From NCBI RefSeq assembly GCF_014698795.1, contig NZ_JACJTR010000011.1:1-64000 (forward strand): 64,000 nt of DNA. The letters run 5' to 3'. Positions within the stretch are counted from its first letter, which is position 1. Every line of letters starts with the position of its first letter. Origin of the DNA: Nostoc sp. FACHB-892 (GTDB lineage: Bacteria > Cyanobacteriota > Cyanobacteriia > Cyanobacteriales > Nostocaceae). Below the pieces are notes generated by a model, which was not told where the DNA came from, searched no databases, and saw only the letters and a list, made by a program, of their open reading frames with translations. Positions 38,586 to 48,333 of the stretch are shown here, in pieces. Position numbers and translations under genes: made by a program.

Positions 38586-38619
38586 TAATAAATAAGAAGA
38601 AGATACACAAGAGGAAATC

Positions 38620-38916
38620 ATGGCTCATAAGAAAGGAACAGGTAGTACACGCAACGGTCGTGATTCTAATGCCCAACGTCTGGGTGTCAAGCGTTATGGC
38701 GGTCAAGTTGTGCGTGCAGGAAACATTCTCGTGCGTCAGCGTGGTACTAAATTCCACCCTGGTAACAACGTCGGTATTGGTAGCGATGACACTCTGTTTG
38801 CCTTAATCGACGGTGTTGTAATGTTTGAGAGAAAGGGCAAAACCCGTAAAAAAGTTAGTGTTTATTTACCTATAACTGCTGTTCAGGAAGCCCCTGTTGA
38901 GGCAGTAGCAAGTTAG
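38620..38916 (+). CDS. rpmA: 50S ribosomal protein L27
   Basis: A 98-aa L27 with the standard start [20 protein letters not shown] and the motif [15 protein letters not shown]. It begins directly with the mature-type AHKKG, so the Firmicutes-type cleaved N-terminal extension is absent. The C-terminal tail is slightly long and ends in VEAVAS. A perfect hairpin follows the stop. Confidence 0.98.
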   Translation: MAHKKGTGSTRNGRDSNAQRLGVKRYGGQVVRAGNILVRQRGTKFHPGNNVGIGSDDTLFALIDGVVMFERKGKTRKKVSVYLPITAVQEAPVEAVAS

Positions 38917-38920
38917 AGTG

Positions 38921-38948
38921 TTAGGGTGGGTACTGTTACCCACCCTAA
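38921..38948 (+). terminator. hairpin after rpmA
   Basis: TTAGGGTGGGTA (38921-38932) and TACCCACCCTAA (38937-38948) form a perfect 12-bp stem with a CTGT loop, 4 bp after the rpmA stop. There is no T-run after it, so it may stabilise the 3' end rather than act as a classical intrinsic terminator. Confidence 0.7.
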
Positions 38949-39146
38949 TCGCTAGTTAGCCCTGGCATGATGGCCAGATTTTCCTAAATATTCCCAACAG
39001 TTGCTTAAAAGTCGCTTTGTTCCTCTGTTGCTCATAGATTAATATCAAAAGCATCAAAGCGCAGATATTCTTCACTAACAAAATATTATTTGCCCTGAAG
39101 ATAGGAAGTATCCGTCTAGTTAAGTCTATGTTCTTGTAGAGGTGAT

Positions 39147-39863
39147 ATGAGTCTGATTCTTCCCAAACGCACCCTATCCCGTCGTCGGTTACTGCAAGTA
39201 TCTGGACTTTCAGGAATAGGCTTTCTTTTAGGTGGCTGTGGGACAAATTTGTTCTCAGATAATCTGCGGCAAATATCTGAGCCACTGAACCAAAGTCTTG
39301 AAGCACTCCTACTAAGTCAGAAACCTGTACCTGAATTTCCTGTTAGTGCGATAGAACCAGACAAATTGCTGATTAATACCTTTGACTTCACCCCGCAAAT
39401 TGATCCAGCGCAGTTTCGCCTGACGATTGATGGCGAGGTTAGTAACGCGATGCAATTGAGTATGGGGGATATTCAAAAACTTCCCTTGACTTCAATGGTA
39501 ATTCGCCATGTCTGTGTTGAAGGCTGGGCTGCGATCGCTCAATGGGGAGGTGTGCGATTGCGAGACTTGGTAGCGCTGGTACAGCCTAAATCAAACGTCC
39601 GTTATGTCTACTTCAAATCTGCTGATGGCTACTATGAAAGTTGGGATATTGCCTCTGCTGTACATCCCCAAACTCTTATGGCTTATCAAAAAAATGGACA
39701 ACCATTATCAGTTGATAATGGTGCGCCTATGCGTCTAGCATCCCCAATTAAACTGGGGTACAAGCAAAGCAAGTGGGTGACTCAAATTACATTCGTTAGC
39801 AATTTGTTGCCTCGTAAAGGCTATTGGGAGGATCAGGGCTATGAATGGTTTGCAGGGCTATGA
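39147..39863 (+). CDS. Tat-exported molybdopterin oxidoreductase (MsrP/sulfite-oxidase fold)
   Basis: A 238-aa protein. A twin-arginine signal (SRRRLLQVSG) runs into a lipobox LGGC (~30), so a Tat-exported lipoprotein is likely. The mature part is a short sulfite-oxidase-type molybdopterin domain: RLTIDGEV, RHVCVEGW with the Mo-binding Cys (~119), WGGVRLRDL and GAPMRLASPIKLGYKQSKW. It is close to the YedY/MsrP catalytic subunit, but no MsrQ haem partner is adjacent. The physiological substrate is unknown. Confidence 0.88.
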   Translation: MSLILPKRTLSRRRLLQVSGLSGIGFLLGGCGTNLFSDNLRQISEPLNQSLEALLLSQKPVPEFPVSAIEPDKLLINTFDFTPQIDPAQFRLTIDGEVSNAMQLSMGDIQKLPLTSMVIRHVCVEGWAAIAQWGGVRLRDLVALVQPKSNVRYVYFKSADGYYESWDIASAVHPQTLMAYQKNGQPLSVDNGAPMRLASPIKLGYKQSKWVTQITFVSNLLPRKGYWEDQGYEWFAGL

Positions 39864-40103
39864 GGGGGCAGGGAGCAGGGGAAAATTTTACCTTGTCTGT
39901 TTGCAATGGGATGTTTTTTTATTTGGAAGCTCCTTCCATCTCTACACTATAGAGGGATGGGGAATTATGAGAATTAGTTAAAAATCGTTTGGGAAGTGAG
40001 AAAAAATCAGACACCCAATATCTGAAACTCCTTATCTAGAATTGATTTTGCCGAGCTAACTCGGACACGGGGTTTAGTCCACAAAGCACGGAAAAGTAAC
40101 AGC

Positions 40104-41297
40104 ATGACTACAGAGAATCTAAGTACCTTGCCATCATCTCCAGCCCAGACAGAATTAGAATTAATAGATTCCCCTGGCTGTCAATCAACGAGTCTGCACG
40201 ATTCGGATGTACCGGAAGTAGACTTATTTAGTCCACTGAAAATTCGAGATATCACCCTGCCAGATCGCATAGCGATGTCACCAATGTGTCAATACTCGGC
40301 AGAGGATGGATTCGCAAATGATTGGCACTTTGTCCATTTGGGGAGTCGGGCTGCTGGAGGCACTGGGCTGATTGTAGTTGAAGCTACAGCCGTGACAGCC
40401 CAAGGACGAATTACTCCCGGCGATCTTGGTCTTTGGGACGATATGCACATTGAGCCACTAGCTCGAATTGTACGCTTCCTTCGTCAACAGGGAGCGATCG
40501 CAGGAATTCAATTAGCCCATGCTGGCCGGAAGGCGAGTTGCAATGTTCCCTGGCTGGGTGGTACACCGCTAACACCTGAACAAGGAGGTTGGCCGGTAGT
40601 CGGGCCAAGCCCAATTCCGTTTCAAGAGGGCGGCCCCGTTCCCATCCCTCTCGATGAAGCTGGGATTGAAGAGGTGATTGAAGCCTTCGTTGCCACAACC
40701 GGGCGTGCCCTTGAAGCGGGCTTTGAGATTATCGAAATCCACTCGGCTCATGGATATCTACTGCATTCTTTTCTTTCGCCGCTAAGTAATCAGCGAACAG
40801 ATCGTTACGGAGGTTCCTTGGAGAACCGAATGCGTTTGTTGCTGGAGGTTACAAGACGAATCCGAGAGATTCTGCCAAGCGGGATGCCGCTTTTTGTGCG
40901 CCTCTCTGCTACCGACTGGATGGAGGGAGGTTGGGATCTCAAGCAGTCAGTTATATTATCCCGTGAACTAAAGGAATTAGGCGTTGATTTGATCGATGTT
41001 TCCACAGGAGGTTTAGTCCCTCATGCCAGGATTCCCGTGCAGACAGGTTATCAAGTGCCTTTTGCTGCCAAAATCCGAGAAGAGGCTGGGATTAGGACAG
41101 GGGCTGTGGGGATGATAAAGGAGGCTGAGTATGCCAACCAAGTAATTACTCGTGGATGTGCAGATTTGGTTCTCATCGGTCGAGAAATGCTCCGCGATCC
41201 ATACTGGTCGATTCGTGCCCGTTGCCATTTGGATGAAGAACCGAACTGGCCTTTGCCCTACGGCTATGCAGTTAAGCAACAGAGACGGGGGAAATAA
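40104..41297 (+). CDS. NADH:flavin oxidoreductase, OYE family class III
   Basis: A 397-aa FMN-dependent ene-reductase like YqjM. A ~40-residue acidic N-terminal extension precedes the barrel. Landmarks: SPMCQYS with the redox-tuning Cys and Tyr (~62), QLAHAGRKA, HSAHGYLLHSFLSP (catalytic His pair region, ~213), NQRTDRYGGS and IGREMLRDPYW. It reduces activated C=C bonds with NAD(P)H. It starts 240 bp after the molybdopterin enzyme on the same strand; the gap holds a GGGGCAGGGAGCAGGGG repeat at 39866-39882. Confidence 0.93.
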   Translation: MTTENLSTLPSSPAQTELELIDSPGCQSTSLHDSDVPEVDLFSPLKIRDITLPDRIAMSPMCQYSAEDGFANDWHFVHLGSRAAGGTGLIVVEATAVTAQGRITPGDLGLWDDMHIEPLARIVRFLRQQGAIAGIQLAHAGRKASCNVPWLGGTPLTPEQGGWPVVGPSPIPFQEGGPVPIPLDEAGIEEVIEAFVATTGRALEAGFEIIEIHSAHGYLLHSFLSPLSNQRTDRYGGSLENRMRLLLEVTRRIREILPSGMPLFVRLSATDWMEGGWDLKQSVILSRELKELGVDLIDVSTGGLVPHARIPVQTGYQVPFAAKIREEAGIRTGAVGMIKEAEYANQVITRGCADLVLIGREMLRDPYWSIRARCHLDEEPNWPLPYGYAVKQQRRGK

Positions 41298-41467
41298 CAA
41301 TTCAAAAAATTATTTGTAATATGTGATTGCGATTGCCACAGTGCGATCGCAGTTAATTTGTGCCTAACCGCAGATGAATATGATAGCGATCGCCTTAAGA
41401 AAAGCTATCTATTTATTTTAACTAAAAATTGGTGCTATTACAGCTTTACTTTTGGGTTGGCAAGCGC

Positions 41468-42169
41468 TTACAGTTTATCTTTATCCAGGCTTCCAGAAAT
41501 CATATTGCTTATTTCTTGCAAACATATCCTGGCAAAATAAGTTAACCAACAAGTAATTCCTAATAACTTAAACATATCTTCTAAGACAAGATAAATATTA
41601 AGTATATTGTTATCAGTCAAAACATCACTGATAATAGATAAACTAAAAAACGCAATAGAAGACAATAAAATAAAAAACTCAGTTTTCTTGATGATTTTGA
41701 TATATCTAATAAATAAACTTAATGCTAATGCAATATAAATAGTAAAAGTTACATGACTCTTAATACCAAAGTATATTGGGAAAAAGCTTTCATGAAGCAA
41801 GAAAAAGTCATCCAATAGCAATAAAAATGTTAATAATCCTGACAGCAATAAAAATGAGGCTACTTTATTAGCCTTAGCATCTTGTTTGAGTATAATATAA
41901 CTAAAGAGACAAATTACTACAGAAGTACACCAAAGCAATACACCAATATTTGAAAATAAACCTGCATAAAAAGGGATGTCTCCTATTACGGCTGTATCTT
42001 TAGTTAAAATAGATGGAGATAAGTTAGGTTTTAGTGTAAAAATTAGTGAAACGAAAGAAAACGGTACTAATGTTGTAACAACTGTTAATAAAATAAGTTT
42101 TATTTGACTATGGATTGATATTCGGTAATTTGCGCTTTTCATAAGTTTCTCATTTAAACCTTGAGGCAT
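41468..42169 (-). CDS. polytopic membrane protein, unknown
   Basis: A 233-aa protein with about six hydrophobic segments (~24-45, 65-92, 103-118, 137-156, 162-182, 195-218). Conserved-looking acidic/His residues sit at membrane edges (LLLDDFFLLHESFFP, LVLEDMFKLLGI), which could bind a metal as in some membrane hydrolases. I do not recognise the family. It is AT-rich compared with its neighbours. Confidence 0.7.
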   Translation of the reverse strand: MPQGLNEKLMKSANYRISIHSQIKLILLTVVTTLVPFSFVSLIFTLKPNLSPSILTKDTAVIGDIPFYAGLFSNIGVLLWCTSVVICLFSYIILKQDAKANKVASFLLLSGLLTFLLLLDDFFLLHESFFPIYFGIKSHVTFTIYIALALSLFIRYIKIIKKTEFFILLSSIAFFSLSIISDVLTDNNILNIYLVLEDMFKLLGITCWLTYFARICLQEISNMISGSLDKDKL

Positions 42170-43322
42170 TTACTACAAATGTTGTAGTATGTATTTTTAA
42201 GAAAACTTTAATTTCTGCTAACTAGCATTATTTTTATGTGTCAGATTACTACTTTGGATATATGAAGTTAACAGCTAATAAATATATGTATATTTGCTTA
42301 AAAGCTCAAATATTTACAACACATATCTAGGCATCCTCTGTGCTAGACAGGAATTCCTTTTGAGCTTGACTGATAGCTTCATTCAGTCGTTAAAACTGAA
42401 AGCTTTGATTGGTAAGGGTCTAATGTTAATATGAGGTTAAGTCTTTTATAATACGATTATCTATCATCTCATACAAAAGAACAATATTCAATCTATTCAA
42501 AAGATCAAGCAAGTAAGATACTGTGTAATAGGTTTCAGTTAAGGTTTTACTTAAAAAGTATATTGTCGGTTGTTCTTCGTCAGCGATTGGATTAAAGCCA
42601 AATATTATAGTATTTAACTTTGCTGGCTGTTGTAGGCTTTGCTTTAGTCCCATCTCGGATGGAGTTATTTTGCCAATTGGCGATACGACTTTCGCCTAAT
42701 TCAGCAGCGGCTTATATAACTTTATTAACTTATTTTCGAGACTTGAGAGAGCATTTACATCCTGGCTGCAAGCCATCCAGAGTTCTGGAATGCTGATATG
42801 CAAACAATGAAGTTGCGATCGCATATTAGGGCAGATGGTGTATTGCAAATCCACTGAAATGCTGATTCTACCGTACAACAATAAGTAGTTATTATTCGCT
42901 GCAACTGAACTTGAACTCGGGCTTTTCTCCGATCGCATCCATAGGGGCTAATTTATCGCCCTTGAGCATAGATACAGCAGCGTGAATTTGTTCAAATTCT
43001 GTCAATAAAGTAAGCAGTGTCTTGGCTTGCAATAATCTGAGAATCCATCGTTTGATCAATCTTGAAGCCGCATGAAAATCTAAAATCAATATATGATTTT
43101 AGTTACTCAACAAAATGATAGAGGAGTATGGTTCGCGAAAACCAGCCGCAAATCGCGTTAGTTGATTTTATGTTGAAAGACCGAAAAACTATAGCCTAAG
43201 AGGATTTACAATCTGTATAGACAAAGTTTTTTCCACATCCTGTGAAAAGTCAGACGCTTGAGAGTATCATCGCAAAAAAAGTTTGTTACCAAAATTGTTA
43301 CGAGTGCGTTGTCACTGGGTAG
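42170..43322. other. gene-poor region with doubtful small ORFs
   Basis: About 1.15 kb without a supported gene. Minus-strand frames of 75 codons (42426-42653), 80 codons (42696-42938) and 65 codons (42892-43089) lack SDs and recognisable families. The first has a protein-like sequence and could be a remnant or a lineage-specific gene. A 23-codon plus frame opens at 43128. Nothing else stands out. Confidence 0.4.
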
Positions 43323-43406
43323 TTAATTTATAATGATATATAGTTAAACTCCTCACACCACACTGAAAGCCGTGAAACATAATGTTTCGCGGCTTTTTCC
43401 CTTTTT
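43323..43406 (+). ncRNA. yfr1: Yfr1 small RNA
   Basis: The exact core ACTCCTCACACC of the cyanobacterial sRNA Yfr1 is at 43348-43359. It is followed by a 14-bp hairpin (AAAGCCGTGAAACA 43366-43379 with its partner 43383-43396) and T-runs at 43394-43398 and 43402-43406. Directly before the core a weak AT-rich hairpin is possible (TTAATT/AGTTAA, 43323-43347). This is the known architecture: stem, single-stranded core, terminator stem. Yfr1 represses outer-membrane porin mRNAs through the core in the species studied. The 5' end is uncertain because TATAAT at 43329-43334 could instead be a -10 box. Confidence 0.75.
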
Positions 43407-43520
43407 AAGAATGAGGTAGGGACAATCCTTTCTTAAGCATTATTATGTCCATAACTTTGTGTTCACCCGTTGCGCTAAAGTTGCAAATGAACGTGCATCT
43501 AAAGCCAGGAGAAAAGAGTA

Positions 43521-44528
43521 GTGAAAGCAGTCTTGATGACAGCAGTTGGCAGTCCCGAAGTTCTGCAAGTACAGGAAGTGCCAAACCCTGCTGTTCCCGT
43601 AGGAAATACTGAACTTTTAGTGCGTTTGCTGGCGGCTGGCGTTAACCCCATTGACACTAAACTTCGTAGCCGAGGCAGTTTCTACCCTGATCGCACACCG
43701 ACAATTTTAGGATGTGATGGTGCAGGTGTAGTAGAAGCAGTGGGTACTAGTGTTCAGCGTTTTCGCCCAGGTGACAAAGTATATTTTTGCTACGGCGGAT
43801 TAGGCGCACACCAAGGTAATTATGCCGAATATACCGTTGTGGATGAGCGGTTTGTGGCACGTAAACCCGCGTCTATCTCCTTTGCCGAAGCAGCAGCAGC
43901 ACCTTTGGTATTAATCACTGCCTGGGAAGCTTTATACGAACGGGGAAGATTGGAACCTGGGGAACGGACTTTAATTCATGCGGGTGCTGGTGGTGTCGGG
44001 CATGTAGCAATTCAATTGGCGAAACTCAAAAGCGCTACTGTTTCTACCACAGTGAGTTCTGAAGAAAAAGCTAATTTCGTCAGACAACTAGGTGCTGATC
44101 ATGTAATTTTTTACAAACAAACAAACTTTGTGCAAGCAGCATTAGATTGGACTGGCGGCGAAGGTGTAGACTTGGCTTTTGATACTGTAGGTGGTGAAAT
44201 CTTTCACAAAACCTTCCCCGCAGTGCGAGTATATGGTGATATTGTGACGATTCTCGAACCTGATGCTAATACTGTTTGGAAAACTGCTAGACAACGCAAT
44301 CTCCGCATTGGTTTAGAATTAATGCTCACACCAGCGTTGCTAGGATTAGAAGAAAGCCTCCAGCACCATGCAGAAATTCTCGAACAATGTGCCACCTGGA
44401 TCGATGAAGGCAAGTTAAAAATCCATGTTAGTCACCAGTTTCCTTTGAAAGAAGCGGCTAAGGCGCACCAACTAATTGAAAGCGGTTCTGTGACAGGTAA
44501 AATTGTTCTACTCATTAGCGACGAATGA
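43521..44528 (+). CDS. zinc-independent quinone oxidoreductase (MDR family)
   Basis: A 335-aa medium-chain dehydrogenase/reductase. GroES-like N-terminus with GVNPIDTKLRSRG and GCDGAGVVEAVG. NADPH-binding HAGAGGVGHVAIQLAK (~154-169). No structural-zinc Cys cluster, so it is a QOR-type NADPH oxidoreductase. The start is GTG 43521 with an AGGAGA SD. It probably reduces quinones or enones. It lies 10 bp before the next open frame and about 85 bp before that gene's likely start. Confidence 0.92.
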   Translation: MKAVLMTAVGSPEVLQVQEVPNPAVPVGNTELLVRLLAAGVNPIDTKLRSRGSFYPDRTPTILGCDGAGVVEAVGTSVQRFRPGDKVYFCYGGLGAHQGNYAEYTVVDERFVARKPASISFAEAAAAPLVLITAWEALYERGRLEPGERTLIHAGAGGVGHVAIQLAKLKSATVSTTVSSEEKANFVRQLGADHVIFYKQTNFVQAALDWTGGEGVDLAFDTVGGEIFHKTFPAVRVYGDIVTILEPDANTVWKTARQRNLRIGLELMLTPALLGLEESLQHHAEILEQCATWIDEGKLKIHVSHQFPLKEAAKAHQLIESGSVTGKIVLLISDE

Positions 44529-44612
44529 TCGAACAATTTGCATAACTTATTTTTTAAACGCATAGGCGCTTCTCTACGAGACGCTACGCGAACGCTTTCC
44601 CGCAGGGTAGGA

Positions 44613-46811
44613 ATGCAAAAGAAAGCGCAGAGGTATGCAGAGAAACGCCTTTGCGTTCCTTTGCGTTTAACATTTGCGCTCCTTTGCGTTTTATCAATTC
44701 TCCTCTTACTCCCCCTCCCCAGTTCAGCAGCACAAACGCAACCAGAACGCACACTTTTAACTCTGGAATTATTACAAGAACGTCTACGCACACCCACACT
44801 GCGCGAAGGCAATTTAACGGTGGATTTGCAAAAGATGGTAATTGATTTGCGCCCAGAAAATACTAGCTTTCGTGATGCTTTTTACCAACTGTTACGAAAA
44901 GACCTAGGTGCAAAACCTCTGGGTTTAGACCTCAGTTATACCTTAATTTTAGGGGATTTTGTGGGCAGCGATTTGGGTTTAAGAACACCCTTATATGCCC
45001 AAGCCATTGCTCCGATTTTCACCGTTACCGAACAAAAAGAACTAGAGCGTTTGCGCTTCGTTTGTCTGGAGTCACTCACGAACTCCAAAGATTGTCGATC
45101 GCTTTTGGGAACACAGTCAACTCCATCGAGTGAAATTGCTGTCTTTCGTGGTGTCTTGACACTGGTGCAAACTCGTTTCAATGGCGAAATGAAGTTCTCT
45201 AATACATTCTTTCTTCAGTCTGTGGATGCCCAAGGTGCAACTTTTCTCCAATCCACTAATTGGACTGAAACCCGATTTGGTCGTCCCGTTAGCTTTAGCG
45301 GTGCTAAATTCAAGCAACCAAGCAATTTCCAAGGCAGCATTTTTTTTGAAAAAGCTAATTTTAAACAAACCCAATTTCAAGAACTCGCTGATTTTCAAGG
45401 CAGTATATTTGAAAAGACTGCCAACTTCAACCAAGTAAGTTTTAAAGAGTTGGCTAAATTCAATAGTGTACAGTGGCAAGAGAACGCTGATTTTTCTGAT
45501 GTCCGCTTTGCGAATCAAGCGCAGTTTACTAAAGCAAATTTTAATCAGTTGCTCCTTTTGGCAGAAGCGACTTTTGAGCAAGCTGTCATTTTTCGAGAGG
45601 TGGAGTTTAATCAATCGGTAAATTTGCAAGGTGCAAGTATTCTCAACCAAGCAGATTTTAGCGATGCGAGATTTTCTCCAGATGCTTGTCTAAGCGTACC
45701 TGGTTTAACTTTTAACTCTAACCAAGCAAAAATTTTAGGTAATCCTGGTCAAATTGGTAAGATGTTTTGTATCCCTACACTGCAAGGTAATCAAAACATT
45801 TTACGGAATTTAGGGCAAAATTTCCGTCAGCAACAACAAGTTGCCGATGCTAATGAATTGGAATATACAAAACAACAACTGCGATTAGTAGAAATGAGTC
45901 GTCGTTTGACGGCTACAAATATTAATAGTGCCTCCGTTGCAAGTTTGATTAAACTGGGTTTTTCTGCAACTCAAGCCGAAGCGATCGCCCAGCGTCGTCT
46001 GATAAAATTGTTTCGCAGCAGCAGTGAGTTACTAACCTTAGCAGACATTGATTTAGAAAAATACACACAACTGAGTAAGCGCTTAATTGTTGGTGAACCC
46101 CTTTCCATCGTTGGGTGGTTACTGCAATCTTGGAGTTGGTTGGGGTTGAGTGTACTGTTGTTATTGAGTGGCTATGGTACGAATTTTTGGTTAGTGTTTG
46201 GTGTGGGAGGAGTTGCGATCGCTTATTTCGGCTTACTATTTTGGCTAGTAGATCGCTATCGTCGGCTGCATCCTGTACCAATTATTCCCACATCCTACGA
46301 AACCATTTCGATATTAGTCAGTTTTAGCGTTTTAGAATTCTTCAGCTTACTAGCCATCTTTCGCAATGCTCCACAACCTTGGTTGACATTGGGGTGTCTT
46401 TTAATAATTATCGTCCCCATACCAATGGCTTTATTGATTCGACTTTACCAACAAGGCCGTTATCACAACTTAATGGACATTTCTTACTTCACAGAAGACG
46501 GCACATTTCGCCAGTTACGATTGTTAATTGGACGTTTGCCGGTGATACCAAGGAATGAGACATTTCGGGAACGATATATGCCTCTGTTGTGCGATCGCCG
46601 TTGGAACTGGCTCAATTACTATGATTTTAGTCTCAACAACCTAGTTAAATTAGGATTTAACGACATTCGCCTCAGAGACGAACACCTACCTGGCATCATC
46701 TCTGCACTTGCTTGGTATCAATGGAGTTTGGGTTCAATTTACATCACTCTCGTTTTGTGGACACTTTCCCGCACAATTCCGGGATTGAATTTGCTGATTT
46801 ATCTGAAGTAA
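44613..46811 (+). CDS. membrane protein with pentapeptide repeats and HhH motif
   Basis: A 732-aa protein from ATG 44613. The frame is open from TTG 44538, but 44565-44640 is dispersed repeat DNA (CTACGAGACGCTACGCG..., AGCGCAGAGG...), so its first residues are repeat-encoded. A signal-like segment (FALLCVLSILLLLPLPSSAA) is followed by a domain ending near 180. Next come imperfect pentapeptide repeats of the A(N/D)F type (~200-350), a helix-hairpin-helix-like stretch (INSASVASLIKLGFSATQAEAIAQRR), then four hydrophobic segments near 490-600 and a last one at the C-terminus. The pentapeptide part probably forms an exported beta-solenoid tethered to the membrane. The role is unknown. Confidence 0.8.
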   Translation: MQKKAQRYAEKRLCVPLRLTFALLCVLSILLLLPLPSSAAQTQPERTLLTLELLQERLRTPTLREGNLTVDLQKMVIDLRPENTSFRDAFYQLLRKDLGAKPLGLDLSYTLILGDFVGSDLGLRTPLYAQAIAPIFTVTEQKELERLRFVCLESLTNSKDCRSLLGTQSTPSSEIAVFRGVLTLVQTRFNGEMKFSNTFFLQSVDAQGATFLQSTNWTETRFGRPVSFSGAKFKQPSNFQGSIFFEKANFKQTQFQELADFQGSIFEKTANFNQVSFKELAKFNSVQWQENADFSDVRFANQAQFTKANFNQLLLLAEATFEQAVIFREVEFNQSVNLQGASILNQADFSDARFSPDACLSVPGLTFNSNQAKILGNPGQIGKMFCIPTLQGNQNILRNLGQNFRQQQQVADANELEYTKQQLRLVEMSRRLTATNINSASVASLIKLGFSATQAEAIAQRRLIKLFRSSSELLTLADIDLEKYTQLSKRLIVGEPLSIVGWLLQSWSWLGLSVLLLLSGYGTNFWLVFGVGGVAIAYFGLLFWLVDRYRRLHPVPIIPTSYETISILVSFSVLEFFSLLAIFRNAPQPWLTLGCLLIIIVPIPMALLIRLYQQGRYHNLMDISYFTEDGTFRQLRLLIGRLPVIPRNETFRERYMPLLCDRRWNWLNYYDFSLNNLVKLGFNDIRLRDEHLPGIISALAWYQWSLGSIYITLVLWTLSRTIPGLNLLIYLK

Positions 46812-47463
46812 TCCTTGCACTTAACCTTTTTTCATTGCACTTCTTAGTGGTGCTAATATGATGCAATCTATCGCAGGGTAACAGTAAGGGTATTATTTAT
46901 TATCAGTCTCGCGGTAGAAGTGAGTGGCGTAAATAATTAAAGGTTTGTGGTGAGGGCTGAAGCCTTTACTACGAAGTAATTTCAATGTATTTAACATTAG
47001 TTGATATAGTTTAGGTTATTCTCACCGACTTACTTAATGCCAGATAAAAGTGATAGAATTCCGGATAAATGCAGATTAATTAAATATCTAAATAATTGGC
47101 AAACTTATCAAAAAATTCTTCATTGCAATATAGTATTTAAACCGAATTAAATTTTATTATACAAACATCTCGGTTAACTTTTTAACTTATTGTCTCCAAG
47201 TATCTACAAGTTTGATAAATATATCAAAATATTTTTCATTGTCCTTCAAAATTAAATCATATACATTATAAGTGTGAAGTAGCATTGATTAAAAATTGAT
47301 TATCATACACCTAATAAAGATAACCAAATAATTCAATAGCTACCAACTAGTATTGCTAACAATAAAAACAGCAAAAAAGTCATGAACTAAACTTAAATTT
47401 CTGTCTATTTTATGTTGCAATGCTAGCAAGATTTTTATCCAAACAATAAAAGGATTAATCCTA
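46812..47463. other. long AT-rich intergenic region
   Basis: About 650 bp between the pentapeptide protein and the first Gly-rich repeat gene. No gene, hairpin with T-run or repeat was identified. It is strongly AT-rich from about 47080 onward and is presumably the promoter/leader region of the repeat-protein genes. Confidence 0.45.
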
Positions 47464-48333
47464 ATGGCAGAAGATACGAGTAAGAGTAATAATAATAGCG
47501 GTAAATCCTCTAATAGTGGGAACAATCCGCTTGGACAATCACGCTTCAGTCGCTTGGGAGAAGTTCTCAGTGAGGAAGAGCAGAAAAATATATTCAGTGG
47601 TGTTGGTAATAGAGAAGGTGGTAGTGCTGGTGGCGATGCCGGTGGTGCTGGTAGCAAGAAGCCTGATTTACCCTATAATAATAATCCTTTCGCTGGCGAC
47701 AACTTCTGGAATATCTTTGCAGGCGGTGTCAACCCAACAGACCAATCCGCAGGCGGCGGTGGTGGTAACTCATCCGCAGACGGTAGCGGTGCTGGCAGCC
47801 CTGGTGGCTTTGGTGGCGGTGCTGGCGGCAGAGACCTTTTGACTGGTGGTGGTAGCCCATCCGCAGCCGCAGGTGGTGGCGGTGCTGGTGGCTTTGGTGG
47901 CGGTGCTGGTGGCTTTGGTGGCGGTGCTGGTGGCTTTGGTGGCGGCGCTGGTGGCTTTGGTGGCGGCGCTGGTGGCTTTGGTGGCGGCGCTGGTGGCGCT
48001 AGTGGTGGTGATAACCAAGGTAGTGGCACCGACCGTGGTGCTGTCTATGGTATTAGCACAACTGAAATACCAAACCCGTTGGATTTGAGGCTTACTATTG
48101 ACAAGCTAATTGATTCAAGGCTTGACAAGGAACTGGGTGGCGGTGCTGGTGGCGGTAACCCATTTGCTGGAAGTGCCGGTGGCGGTAGCCCATTTGGTGT
48201 TGGTGCCGGTGGCGGTGGCGGTAGCCCATTTCCTGGAGGTGACGCTGGCGGTGCCGATGAAAGTAGCCCATTGCCTGGAAGTGCCGGTGGCGGTGCCAGT
48301 AGCCCATTTAATAGCGGATTTAGCGGCAGATAA
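47464..48333 (+). CDS. glycine-rich repeat protein
   Basis: A 289-aa low-complexity protein with a clear AAAGGA SD. The N-terminal ~60 residues are Ser/Asn-rich with SRFSRLGEVLSEEEQKNIF. The centre is six tandem GGFGGGA heptads (~140-185). A short ordinary stretch (IPNPLDLRLTIDKLIDSRLD) follows, then more GGG/SPF repeats. There is no signal peptide and no membrane segment. It shares the NPFAG motif with the next gene. The DNA keeps the frame in repeats of 21 bp. The function is unknown; a structural or surface role is only a guess. Confidence 0.7.
   Translation: MAEDTSKSNNNSGKSSNSGNNPLGQSRFSRLGEVLSEEEQKNIFSGVGNREGGSAGGDAGGAGSKKPDLPYNNNPFAGDNFWNIFAGGVNPTDQSAGGGGGNSSADGSGAGSPGGFGGGAGGRDLLTGGGSPSAAAGGGGAGGFGGGAGGFGGGAGGFGGGAGGFGGGAGGFGGGAGGASGGDNQGSGTDRGAVYGISTTEIPNPLDLRLTIDKLIDSRLDKELGGGAGGGNPFAGSAGGGSPFGVGAGGGGGSPFPGGDAGGADESSPLPGSAGGGASSPFNSGFSGR
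47887..48000 (+). repeat. 21-bp tandem repeat encoding GGFGGGA
   Basis: GGTGGCTTTGGTGGCGGTGCT is repeated about 5.5 times with single GGT/GGC synonymous changes, one more copy lying at 47809. Near-identity at the DNA level suggests recent expansion by slippage. Confidence 0.9.

Noticed and set aside
39936-39960. CCATC...GATGG inverted repeat upstream of the OYE gene as an operator
   Set aside because: Imperfect with bulges, and no supporting second site; too weak to call.
42426-43089. Three minus-strand ORFs of 65-80 codons
   Set aside because: No SDs, no recognisable families and mutual overlap; left as an uncertain region.
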